45,892 nt of DNA from Bacillota bacterium (GTDB lineage Bacteria; Bacillota; Clostridia; Acetivibrionales; DSM-1351): the NCBI GenBank assembly GCA_023441625.1, contig JAEZOA010000101.1, forward strand, positions 1-45,892. The letters run 5' to 3'. The first letter of the stretch is position 1. Each line of letters begins with the position of its first letter. Shown here piece by piece: positions 35,403 through 42,825 of this stretch. The notes beneath the pieces are model-generated. The model had not been told where the DNA came from, made no database searches, and saw nothing but the letters and a program-made list of their open reading frames with translations. The position numbers and the translations under genes are program-made.

Positions 35403-37391
35403 ATGATAAAGATTGATACTGCAGTTATAAACACTATAAGGATTTTGGCTGCTGAAGCAGTACAAAATGCATCTTCAGGCCATCCGGGCTTACCACTTGG
35501 AGCAACACCGATTGCATATACCCTTTGGGCTAAGCACATGAAGCATAACCCCAAGAATCCAAATTGGTATAATAGAGATAGATTTGTTCTTTCCGCTGGT
35601 CATGGTTCTGCAATGCTGTATTCAATGCTACATGTTTTTGGATATGATGTATCACTTGAGGACCTTAAAAACTTTAGACAATATAACAGCAAAACTCCTG
35701 GACATCCGGAATATAAGCATACCCCCGGTGTAGAAATAACAACTGGCCCTCTTGGTCAAGGTGTTGCTAATGGTGTCGGTATGGCTATGGCTGAAGAATT
35801 TATGGCAGCTAAATTTAATAAACCTGGATTTAATATTGTTGACAATTACACTTACGTTTTATGTGGAGACGGCTGCTTAATGGAGGGGGTTGCAAGTGAA
35901 GCAGCTTCATTAGCAGGCACATTAAAGCTAGGAAAATTAATTTTACTATATGATAGCAATAATATTACCATTGAAGGAGATACTAGTATTGCCTTTGCGG
36001 AGAGTGTTGCAAAACGTTTTGATGCATATGGTTGGCAGGTTATAAGTGTAGATGATGGGAATGATATAGCTGCCATCAATGCTGCTATAGGAATAGCTAG
36101 GAAGGATACAAGTAAACCTTCAATTATTATAGTTAATACTCAGATTGGCTATGGCTCACCAAAGGCAGGAAGTGCATCTGTTCATGGTGAGCCCCTTGGT
36201 GAAGAAGGCCTAGGTAAGACAAAAGAATTTTACAAAATGTCTTTAGATGATTGTTTCAATGTGTCTGATGAGGTTTTAGCTTATATGAAAGAGCTTGTTC
36301 AAGCTGGAATTAAGGCTGAAGAAGATTGGAATAAAATGTTTAAGGAGTATGCCACAGAATACTCCGGTCTTGCTAAGGAATGGGATTTATGGCAGAATGG
36401 CAGCTATGATGAGCTACTCCTCAATGACGAAGGTTTCTGGAAATTTGACTCTAAGTCGATAGCAACCAGAGCAGCATCAGGCAATATTATAAATTATTTG
36501 GCTCAGAGACTTCCAAATCTAGTTGGTGGCTCTGCAGACTTAGCACCTTCTAATAAAACTGCAATGAAGGATATGGGCGATTTTTCATCTAAGGATTATA
36601 GTGGGAGAAATCTCCACTTCGGTGTCAGAGAACATGCAATGGGTTCAATTTCAAATGCCATGGCTATCTACGGTGGCTTAAAAATATATTGTGCTACCTT
36701 CTTTGTATTTACTGATTATATGAAGGCTGCTATGAGATTGTCAGCGCTTATGAAATTACCTGTCACCTATGTAATGACTCATGATAGTATTGGTGTAGGC
36801 GAAGACGGACCGACTCACCAGCCTATAGAGCAATTAGCATCAATCAGAAGTATACCAAACTTTATTGTATTCAGACCTGCAGATGGTAACGAAACAGCTG
36901 CTGGCTGGTATACAGCAGTAACAAACTCTTCTTCACCAACTTGCCTTGTTTTAACCAGACAGAATCTACCTGCTCTTGATATTGACGGTAAGATTGCATT
37001 AAAGGGTGCCTACACCTTGCTGGATTCAAAAAACTCAATTCCACAAGTAATTTTAATGTCTACTGGTTCAGAGGTTCATGTAACCCTAGAAGCAGGCAAG
37101 CAGCTCCAAGCAGAAGGTATTGATGCAAGAGTTGTAAGTATGCCTTCCTGGGAGCTCTTTGAAAGACAGTCAACACAATATAAGGAAAGTGTATTACCTG
37201 CATGTGTAGCTAATAGAGTAGCAGTTGAAGCAGCATCCTCCTTTGGATGGCATAAATATGTTGGGCTTAAAGGTGATGTAGTTTGTATTGATAGCTTCGG
37301 AGCCTCAGCTCCTGCCGAGAAATTATTTGAGCATTTCGGTTTCACAACTGAGAATATCGTTGCTAAGGCTAAGGCTGTTATAGCTAAATAA
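35403..37391 (+). CDS. tkt: transketolase
   Basis: The 662-residue length is normal for a full single-chain transketolase, a thiamine-diphosphate enzyme of the pentose phosphate pathway that moves two-carbon units between sugars. Motifs: SSGHPGLPLGATP at the N-terminus, DRFVLSAGHGSAMLY, TTGPLGQGVANGVGMA, the ThDP-Mg signature LCGDGCLMEGVASEA, and in the pyrimidine domain FGVREHAMGSI and HDSIGVGEDGPTHQPIEQL; the C-terminal domain has LMSTGSEVHVTLEA. GGGAGG precedes ATG by eight bases. It is divergent from the metal transporter and followed by its own terminator. Confidence 0.97.
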   Translation: MIKIDTAVINTIRILAAEAVQNASSGHPGLPLGATPIAYTLWAKHMKHNPKNPNWYNRDRFVLSAGHGSAMLYSMLHVFGYDVSLEDLKNFRQYNSKTPGHPEYKHTPGVEITTGPLGQGVANGVGMAMAEEFMAAKFNKPGFNIVDNYTYVLCGDGCLMEGVASEAASLAGTLKLGKLILLYDSNNITIEGDTSIAFAESVAKRFDAYGWQVISVDDGNDIAAINAAIGIARKDTSKPSIIIVNTQIGYGSPKAGSASVHGEPLGEEGLGKTKEFYKMSLDDCFNVSDEVLAYMKELVQAGIKAEEDWNKMFKEYATEYSGLAKEWDLWQNGSYDELLLNDEGFWKFDSKSIATRAASGNIINYLAQRLPNLVGGSADLAPSNKTAMKDMGDFSSKDYSGRNLHFGVREHAMGSISNAMAIYGGLKIYCATFFVFTDYMKAAMRLSALMKLPVTYVMTHDSIGVGEDGPTHQPIEQLASIRSIPNFIVFRPADGNETAAGWYTAVTNSSSPTCLVLTRQNLPALDIDGKIALKGAYTLLDSKNSIPQVILMSTGSEVHVTLEAGKQLQAEGIDARVVSMPSWELFERQSTQYKESVLPACVANRVAVEAASSFGWHKYVGLKGDVVCIDSFGASAPAEKLFEHFGFTTENIVAKAKAVIAK

Positions 37392-37403
37392 AAGTGGTTA
37401 CTT

Positions 37404-37439
37404 ACGAAAAACCATCTCAATCTTGAGGTGGTTTTTCGT
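37404..37439 (+). terminator. terminator of tkt
   Basis: Arms AAAAACCATCTCAA and TTGAGGTGGTTTTT with a 2-base separation form a long stem including the A and T runs, 13 bases after the stop. Confidence 0.9.
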
Positions 37440-37449
37440 TTATAATTAA

Positions 37450-37484
37450 CATAAGCAATGTTGGCTTGCCAACTTGCGTTGTTT
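37450..37484 (+). repeat. 35-bp dyad repeat, single copy (locus 3 of 5)
   Basis: Full-length copy with core GTTGGC-TT-GCCAAC starting 11 bases after the tkt terminator stem, preceded by TTAA. Confidence 0.95.
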
Positions 37485-37679
37485 GCTATGGAAACGATAT
37501 GAATTTTAATACCAATAATAAAATTTAAAATTTTATGTTTCAACTCAAATATATGAGGTATATATAAATTACAACCAAAAAGGTTGGGGCAATTAAAAAT
37601 TACCGAAAGGGGATGAATCCACCAGAATAGTATTTTGTAGTATTTCGGTGTTCAGGTCCAAGGTAGTAGAAAGTAAGAG

Positions 37680-37816
37680 GTAAGTAGTTTTGGTAAGTAG
37701 TTTAGCAAGTAGAAGTATGGTATGTAGATTAGCAAGTGGTTTTGTAAGCAGAACTGTTAGTAGTTCAGAAAGATGCTTTGTACGAAATTTGGTAAGTAGA
37801 ACTGTTTGTAGCTTTA
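37680..37816 (+). repeat. degenerate 12-nt periodic tract (GTAAGTAG-type)
   Basis: GTAAGTAG-like octamers begin at 37680, 37693, 37705, 37720, 37732, 37744, 37756, 37792 and 37804. Spacings are 13, 12, 15, 12, 12, 12, 36 and 12. Units vary (GCAAGTAG, GTATGTAG, GCAAGTGG, GTAAGCAG, GTTAGTAG). Confidence 0.7.
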
Positions 37817-37860
37817 AAGGTAGTATAATCTGCAGTAAAAATCGAAGTTTCCTGAAAGAA

Positions 37861-37908
37861 GAGTAACGGCCGGATTAGTAAGTTAAATATCCGACCGTTA
37901 CTCTTTTT
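37861..37908 (+). terminator. strong terminator ending the candidate RNA
   Basis: GAGTAACGGCCGGAT pairs with ATCCGACCGTTACTC (one C-A mismatch in 15) around a 13-base loop, followed by TTTTT. A terminator of this quality without an upstream protein gene supports a transcript here. Confidence 0.9.
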
Positions 37909-37913
37909 ATTAA

Positions 37914-38010
37914 CATAAGCAATGTTGGCTTGCCCAACTTGCGTTGTTTCATAAGCAATGTTGGCTTGCCAACTTGCGTTGTTTCATAAGCAATGTTGGC
38001 TTGCCAACTT
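37914..38010 (+). repeat. 35-bp dyad repeat, three tandem copies, the last truncated (locus 4 of 5)
   Basis: Copies start at 37914 (36 bases, one extra C), 37950 (35 bases) and 37985 (about 26 bases, then fused to the decayed gene). Cores are GTTGGC-TT-GCCAAC. The array starts 11 bases after the stem of the terminator at 37861-37903. Confidence 0.95.
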
Positions 38011-38310
38011 GGATTTTTTATTAATTCATCGTTATTATCTGGGATTATACGAGCGATTTTTGAAGTAAGTTCTAATTTAGTTCTTGTTAGCTCTTCTATT
38101 ATAAAAATACAAATACTACTAATATTTACTGTCAGACCTACTAAATACTAATTTTCCAGAATCTATATCAAAATCAATTTTACATTCTAAAATATTTTCC
38201 ATATCTTCAAGTGAGATTAAGGTTCCATACTATTTATAAATTTCGCCTGCTCCATCCAGAGTTTATAGAAAAGGTATTAATCCGTTATAATCCCAGCATA
38301 GACCTTTAAT
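38011..38310 (-). pseudogene. decayed protein gene of unknown family
   Basis: On the minus strand AAGGAGG (38317-38323) sits six bases before an ATT codon at 38310, apparently a mutated start. The frame then reads protein-like sequence (CWDYNGLIPFL, stop, TLDGAGEIYK, stop, YGTLISLEDMENILECKIDF, DIDSGKLVFSRSDS). After a +1 shift near 38120 it continues as EELTRTKLELTSKIARIIPD with NNDELIKNPSW, running straight into the truncated third dyad repeat. Two nonsense codons, one frameshift and a lost start mark it as a pseudogene; the original 3' end may have been replaced by the repeat array. I do not recognise the family. The flank 38324-38519 shows nothing further. Confidence 0.6.
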
Positions 38311-38519
38311 CTATTACCTCCTTATTACAAAAGGATATCTAAAATTCCAACTCATTATACAATAAGTGAACACTCAAAAAGTTTGTGCATGATGCTGAAG
38401 ACTAACACCTGGCTTTTAAGCAAAATATTTCTGACCTATATTTCTGAACCTATATTTCTAAAGCTAGAAAATAATTATTGAATTCCAAGTATTTTTTATT
38501 TATATTTAGTAATTTATTA

Positions 38520-38548
38520 TTGACAAACGATAATAATAGAAGTATATT
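38520..38548 (+). promoter_or_regulatory. sigma-A promoter of the DUF2975 gene
   Basis: TTGACA (38520-38525), 17-base spacer and TATATT (38543-38548), about 100 bases before the ATG at 38653. Confidence 0.75.
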
Positions 38549-38652
38549 TAAATTACTGAAATTATAGTGAACTGAAATAATAGTACTTACAATTTTAGTA
38601 TAACTATAATAATTAGAGTTATTATTATTTTTTAAAAGCGAGGTAATTAGAT

Positions 38653-39123
38653 ATGTCTTCTCAAATCCTAGGACAGAAGGGCTTAAGTCATGTAATGGAG
38701 ATTTTGTGTACCGTTTTTCAAGTAATAGGCACTATATTAGTTGGTTCCTTACCCTGGGCATTAAATTACTATTTACTGTATAAGCATAGTTTTGTTGAAT
38801 CCGATGTTTACTACTCTATGATTGTACTTTTGTTTTGTTCTGGAGTTTGCGCCTTTTCTATATTACAGCTAGCAAAAAAGATTCTACACAGTATTAATAC
38901 TAAGAATCCATTTACTTTAGATACTGCCAATAGAATAAAATACATCTCATACTGGTGCTTGCCAATAGCATTTATCTATCTTATAGCAATTATTTTCATT
39001 CCATCAGCCTTTGTACTTCTTGTAGGGTTAACCTTTTTATTTTTAGCAGCCTGCATTTTCATTATTGCGGAGCTGTTCTATCAGGCAGTTAATTACAAGC
39101 AGGAAAACGACTTAACCATATAA
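38653..39123 (+). CDS. DUF2975-type four-helix membrane protein
   Basis: The 156-residue protein has four hydrophobic segments at about 12-38, 52-76, 92-115 and 120-145 and the LAKKILHSINTKNPFTLDTANRIKYISYW linker between the second and third, the usual layout of DUF2975 proteins (B. subtilis YoaS type). GAGG lies about ten bases before ATG. The next gene is a YozG-type XRE regulator, the common partner of DUF2975 genes in Firmicutes, so the pair probably forms a regulator plus membrane sensor or effector unit. Function is unknown. Confidence 0.72.
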   Translation: MSSQILGQKGLSHVMEILCTVFQVIGTILVGSLPWALNYYLLYKHSFVESDVYYSMIVLLFCSGVCAFSILQLAKKILHSINTKNPFTLDTANRIKYISYWCLPIAFIYLIAIIFIPSAFVLLVGLTFLFLAACIFIIAELFYQAVNYKQENDLTI

Positions 39124-39210
39124 TGCTGCTATTTGTACAAACCAATTAAGCTAAATGCAAACTAGTATAAAAAATAGGAGAGAAAGGTTGAAGGAACTGA
39201 AAAAATAAAG

Positions 39211-39279
39211 AAAGGGGGACCGAGTCCATGCCAGTACTTTAGTGGAGTTTTATGCCAAATGCGGGGCATGGGCATAATT
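39211..39279 (+). promoter_or_regulatory. candidate structured cis-regulatory leader of the XRE gene (copy 2)
   Basis: Bases 39211-39237 repeat 27 nt of the znuC-like leader exactly, and TGCCAAATGCGG recurs at 39253-39264. GTCCATGCC (39224-39232) pairs with GGCATGGGC (39265-39273), ending six bases before ATG; GGAC-CGA-GTCC (39217-39227) is the competing hairpin. The stem is kept in both copies despite base changes, with wobble or Watson-Crick replacement. Confidence 0.6.
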
Positions 39280-39504
39280 ATGCCAATTGTAGTAAATGTG
39301 GATGTTATGCTTGCAAAAAGAAAAATGAGTTCAACTGAGTTAGCTGAAAAAATAGGAATTACCACTGCTAACCTTTCAATACTAAAAACCAACAAAGCTA
39401 AGGCTATTAGGTTTTCTACATTAGAGGAAATCTGCAAAGCTCTAAACTGTCAACCAGGTGATATCTTAGAATATGTTTCAGATAAGGAGAGTACTTTTGA
39501 TTAA
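39280..39504 (+). CDS. YozG-type XRE helix-turn-helix regulator
   Basis: I start at ATG 39280 (MPIVVNVDVMLAKRKMSSTE) since this family begins with a short beta strand and then NVDVMLAKRKM; the frame extends upstream to 39259 through the leader. The 74-residue protein is one HTH_3/XRE domain: STELAEKIGITTANLSILKT contains the recognition helix-turn-helix, and RFSTLEEICKALNCQPGDIL closes it. Such regulators usually accompany DUF2975 membrane proteins, as here, 156 bases upstream. Its start is overlapped by the structured leader shared with the znuC-like gene, so translation may be controlled by that element. Confidence 0.85.
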   Translation: MPIVVNVDVMLAKRKMSSTELAEKIGITTANLSILKTNKAKAIRFSTLEEICKALNCQPGDILEYVSDKESTFD

Positions 39505-39545
39505 TATATGCTTATTGGAAAAATATAAGAGAAAGAGGTGTTTTT

Positions 39546-41141
39546 ATGGAAAATCAAGAGAATACAACAAACAGCAGCCAAATACCCCCATCAAACTCAG
39601 CTGCCATGCCCATTCAATACTATAAACCCTACGTTCCCAGAAATACTACGCCCGAGTATAAAGCTTTTAAAGCTAGAGTGACCTCTAAAAAAGGATTGGT
39701 AATCACTTTACTTAGTATTTTACTTTGCATTTTATACACAGAAACCATATTACTTGGCTCAGCAGGTATATCGATTCCTATTTTCGCAATAGCCTTTTAT
39801 AGTGTGCTATTCTACTTTTTCAAAGAGAATGAGAAAAAACTTAATAAAACCGCTGTTTATTTAACAATACCTGTGATGCTGTTAGCCTTTAGCTACTTTA
39901 TTCACTATAACCCTAGTACACAATTTATAACTTGGCTAACCCTGATTGGTCTTATATGTATTCAGCTTGTTTTACTTAGTAATAATCAGGCAAGTGGTAT
40001 TTTTACCTTTGATATGTTAGCTAAGGTTCTAGTAAATCTTGTTGGAAAACCGTTTTCAAACTTAGCTATGCCCTTTCGCTCATTTTCATTTCTTAAGGGT
40101 AAGAAATCTAAGACTTGTAAGAATTTTATCTACATTTTAATAGGGTTAGGTGTATCGCTACCCATTGCAGCAATTCTTATGAGTTTATTTATGAGCGCTG
40201 ATGCTTTTTTTGCTGATGCTATAAACAAAGCGATTGACTTTATAGGCCTAGATTTTACAATAGTTTTCTGGGATATTATATTAGGAACCATGTTTGGATT
40301 ATTTCTAGGTGCAATGCTTTTAGGTTTGAAATACAGTGGCGAGAAACAAAAAACTGTTTCTAAAGTTGGAAATAATATTGAAGGTATTATCATTGGTACA
40401 TTCTTAACGATAATTAATATTTTTATTATTGCCTTTGTTGCCTTTCAGTTTGTCTACTTATTTGGTGGAACAGTAAATATAACAGCTTCCGAAATGAGCT
40501 ATGCAGAATATGCCAGACGAGGTTTTTTTGAGCTTTCATCTGCTTCAGGTGTTATTTTTAGTATAGGACTTTTCGTTTTAATTATGACAAAAAAGAAGGA
40601 TGGAAGGCTACCCTTTTGGATCAAACTCTCTGTTGTTTGTCTTTGTGCTTGCAATGGTGTTCTGCTTTTGTCAGCTGTGAAAAGGATGCTCCTGTATGTG
40701 GATGTATATGGTCTTAGCATCAAGCGTGTTCTTACTCTATGGTTCATGGTCATTATTGGGCTATCTCTTATATGGTTGATAATTAAATGCTTTGTTAATA
40801 AGCTTGATATGATGAAATGGATTGGGATAACAGTGATTGTGGGTGTTTGTATTCTAAGCCTTACCAACACAGAGCGCATAGTTGCAAGGTACAATGTGGA
40901 TCGCTATATAAGTAGTCCAACAGAAAGTTCAATTGATATATATTACTTGGGGCAGTTATCTTATACTGTTGTCCCAGAAATAGCGAGATTAAAAGATTTA
41001 GGAAATGAAGATATAAACAATATTGATATTAATTCACTTTTAAACAATCAAAAGTTAAAACTTTCCTATAGAAATAAAATATATGGTTTTACGCTAGATA
41101 GTATTGAAGCTAGAAAAATTTTCCTTAAAGAGGCAAAATAA
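39546..41141 (+). CDS. DUF4173 (DUF4153-like) polytopic membrane protein
   Basis: The 531-residue product has a polar, Asn/Pro-rich cytoplasmic N-terminus (about 1-50) and some ten to twelve hydrophobic segments from residue 51 to about 445. The central SADAFFADAINKAIDFIG and the later YAEYARRGFFELSSASGV are motifs I associate with DUF4173. A soluble C-terminal part (about 450-531) includes NVDRYISSPTESSIDIYYL and tyrosine- and leucine-rich sequence. AGAGGTG precedes ATG by six bases. It follows the DUF2975-XRE pair by 41 bases on the same strand and is probably co-transcribed. Function is unknown. Confidence 0.72.
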   Translation: MENQENTTNSSQIPPSNSAAMPIQYYKPYVPRNTTPEYKAFKARVTSKKGLVITLLSILLCILYTETILLGSAGISIPIFAIAFYSVLFYFFKENEKKLNKTAVYLTIPVMLLAFSYFIHYNPSTQFITWLTLIGLICIQLVLLSNNQASGIFTFDMLAKVLVNLVGKPFSNLAMPFRSFSFLKGKKSKTCKNFIYILIGLGVSLPIAAILMSLFMSADAFFADAINKAIDFIGLDFTIVFWDIILGTMFGLFLGAMLLGLKYSGEKQKTVSKVGNNIEGIIIGTFLTIINIFIIAFVAFQFVYLFGGTVNITASEMSYAEYARRGFFELSSASGVIFSIGLFVLIMTKKKDGRLPFWIKLSVVCLCACNGVLLLSAVKRMLLYVDVYGLSIKRVLTLWFMVIIGLSLIWLIIKCFVNKLDMMKWIGITVIVGVCILSLTNTERIVARYNVDRYISSPTESSIDIYYLGQLSYTVVPEIARLKDLGNEDINNIDINSLLNNQKLKLSYRNKIYGFTLDSIEARKIFLKEAK

Positions 41142-41258
41142 CCTATGATAAAGTAAAACTGTTATCAACGATATATCATACACGGCCTTTTATGTTTGCA
41201 ATTTCTTAACGAATTATGTAAAATAAAAAGCAATATAGATTTATGTCAGGAGGTCACT

Positions 41259-42485
41259 ATGCCCAAGCCGCTCATAGCTCTAACTCTGCTTATTACTTAT
41301 TTATTAACTTCCTTTAATACATATGCCTCACCTGCAACAAAAACTACTTATTCAAAAACGTTTGAGCAGATTTACAAAAGCAAAGAAGTTTATAAGGAAA
41401 CTCAGACCCGTTTAAGTGAATTAAATGAGAAGTACAGCAATATTACAAATTTATATATAGCCGGAAAATCAGTAAAAGAGCGAGATTTATCAGTACTTCA
41501 GGTTGGTAAAGGTCCAAGAAAAATATTTATAAATGCATCCCACCATCCCAGAGAATATATGGGCACAATATTAACGCTAAATCAAGCTCAATACATATTA
41601 GAAGCATATTCAAGTAAACAAACCATTGACGGTGTAAATATTAATGAGCTTCTTGATAGTGAAGTTACTTTTTACTTTATGCCCCTTGTCAACCCAGATG
41701 GTGTACAAATATGTGTTAATGGGTCTCCCTCATATTACTTTAACGCTAACAAGGTCGACTTAAATCATAATTATGATGCTGATTGGACTAAAGAAATTAC
41801 AAAAACTTACTCTACTGGCACTTCCGCTTTTTCTGAGCCGGAAACCCAGGCCGTTAAGGCACTATGCGAAGATGAACAGTTTGATCTCACGATTGCTTAC
41901 CATGCAGCTGGAGATATTATTTATTGGTACTATGGACAGGAAGGCTCGGTTAAAGAAAGAGATTTGGCTTACGCAAATATACTAAAGAGTACTACAGGCT
42001 ATAGTCTTGTGAGCTCAATTAACTATAAAGACTCTACTTCAGGCTTTAAGGACTGGTGTATTCAAAAACTAAAAATACCATCGTTTACTATTGAAATAGG
42101 CGGTAAACTTGGTCTATCAAAGCCGTTGTCATGGTCTTCCTATGATTCAATTTGGCAAAAAAACAAGTTAGTACCTGTGAAAATTTCAAAGCAATTATTA
42201 AAGCAAACACAATTAAATGATGATAAAAAAACTACCTTGGTATATAAAAATTCTTTTGTGAATCTTAGTAATAATATAGTGACACAAAATGGTGTTAGAT
42301 ATATTTCTACAAAAGATGCTAAAAATCTTATAGCTGATAAGTTGACGAAAACCTTACAATATGATATCCGAATGCACACTTACACTATAAATAAAAACTA
42401 TTATATAAGTATTGATTACTTTAGTAAAATTATGAACTTATCTTATACATATGCTAAAGACGTGAATACTGTTTATCTTCAATAA
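41259..42485 (+). CDS. secreted M14-family zinc carboxypeptidase
   Basis: I start at ATG 41259 because CAGGAGG lies five bases upstream and a signal peptide follows at once (KPLIALTLLITYLLTS, cleavage near YAS). The 408-residue product has the M14 zinc site: INASHHPREYMG supplies His and Glu, and TIAYHAAGDIIYWYYG the third ligand; the catalytic glutamate is in PSFTIEIGG. MPLVNPDGVQI and NHNYDADW are further family motifs. It resembles gamma-D-glutamyl-diamino acid peptidases, so peptidoglycan peptides are likely substrates (inference). The last 80 residues (NGVRYISTKDAKNLI to VNTVYLQ) look like a stalk-type copper-amine-oxidase N-domain repeat, a likely wall-contact module. Confidence 0.88.
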   Translation: MPKPLIALTLLITYLLTSFNTYASPATKTTYSKTFEQIYKSKEVYKETQTRLSELNEKYSNITNLYIAGKSVKERDLSVLQVGKGPRKIFINASHHPREYMGTILTLNQAQYILEAYSSKQTIDGVNINELLDSEVTFYFMPLVNPDGVQICVNGSPSYYFNANKVDLNHNYDADWTKEITKTYSTGTSAFSEPETQAVKALCEDEQFDLTIAYHAAGDIIYWYYGQEGSVKERDLAYANILKSTTGYSLVSSINYKDSTSGFKDWCIQKLKIPSFTIEIGGKLGLSKPLSWSSYDSIWQKNKLVPVKISKQLLKQTQLNDDKKTTLVYKNSFVNLSNNIVTQNGVRYISTKDAKNLIADKLTKTLQYDIRMHTYTINKNYYISIDYFSKIMNLSYTYAKDVNTVYLQ

Positions 42486-42564
42486 CAAACTACCCTCTGC
42501 TTATTTCTAGCAGAGAGCAGAAATTTAAACTAATCTTGTATAAAATCAGCAGGTGGGAGTATTT

Positions 42565-42612
42565 ATGAATAACGTAATACATATGAACGAGGCTCACAAC
42601 AGTTTAGTTTGA
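42565..42612 (+). CDS. possible 15-residue peptide overlapping a terminator
   Basis: GGGAG lies five bases before an ATG that opens MNNVIHMNEAHNSLV, with a TGA inside the 3' arm of the terminator hairpin. The ribosome site is good, but so short a frame may be chance. I do not recognise it. Confidence 0.2.
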   Translation: MNNVIHMNEAHNSLV

Positions 42613-42623
42613 GCCTCGTTTAC
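42586..42623 (+). terminator. terminator after the M14 peptidase gene
   Basis: AACGAGGCTCA and TGAGCCTCGTT form a perfect 11-bp stem with a 13-base loop, followed by TTACATTG; the dyad-repeat array starts 13 bases later. Confidence 0.85.
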
Positions 42624-42632
42624 ATTGTCTAA

Positions 42633-42807
42633 CATAAGCAATGTTAGCTTGCCAACTTGCGTTGTTTCATAAGCAATGTTAGCTTGCCAACTTGCGTTGT
42701 TTCATAAGCAATGTTAGCTTGCTAACTTGCGTTGTTTCATAAGCAATGTTAGCTTGCTAACTTGCGTTGTTTCATAAGCAATGTTAGCTTGCTAACTTGC
42801 GTTGTTT
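42633..42807 (+). repeat. 35-bp dyad repeat, five exact-length tandem copies (locus 5 of 5)
   Basis: Copies start at 42633, 42668, 42703, 42738 and 42773, each 35 bases. Copies 1-2 have arms GTTAGC/GCCAAC (one A-C mismatch); copies 3-5 have GTTAGC/GCTAAC, restoring full pairing. The array fills the space between the M14 terminator and the convergent kinase gene, and a degenerate start (CGTAAAGC) follows the last copy. Confidence 0.97.
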
Positions 42808-42825
42808 CGTAAAGCGTAGTTTGCA

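Larger units (their letters stand above)
37565..37908 (+). ncRNA. candidate structured non-coding transcript of about 340 nt
   Basis: The region is free of any convincing gene yet is organised: a 5' hairpin CAACC-AAAAA-GGTTG (37572-37586), a CC-GAAA-GG loop, a long imperfect stem at 37620-37650 (CACCAGAATAGTA with TAGTATTTCGGTG), then a 12-nt periodic tract (37680-37816), and a strong terminator (37861-37908). A 49-codon frame (37717-37866, ATG start, TAA inside the terminator) runs through the tract but has no ribosome site. I could not match it to a known RNA family. The 5' end is estimated; AT-rich promoter-like sequence precedes it. Confidence 0.4.

Noticed and set aside
37590..37680. Cyclic di-GMP (GEMM-I) riboswitch at the start of the candidate RNA
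   Set aside because: A GAAA loop and GGTAGTAG-like bases recall GEMM, but the conserved GGACGCAAAGCC core is absent and no suitable gene follows.
42633..42807. CRISPR array from the regularly spaced 35-bp repeats
   Set aside because: The units abut with no spacers, single copies occur elsewhere, and no cas genes are present.
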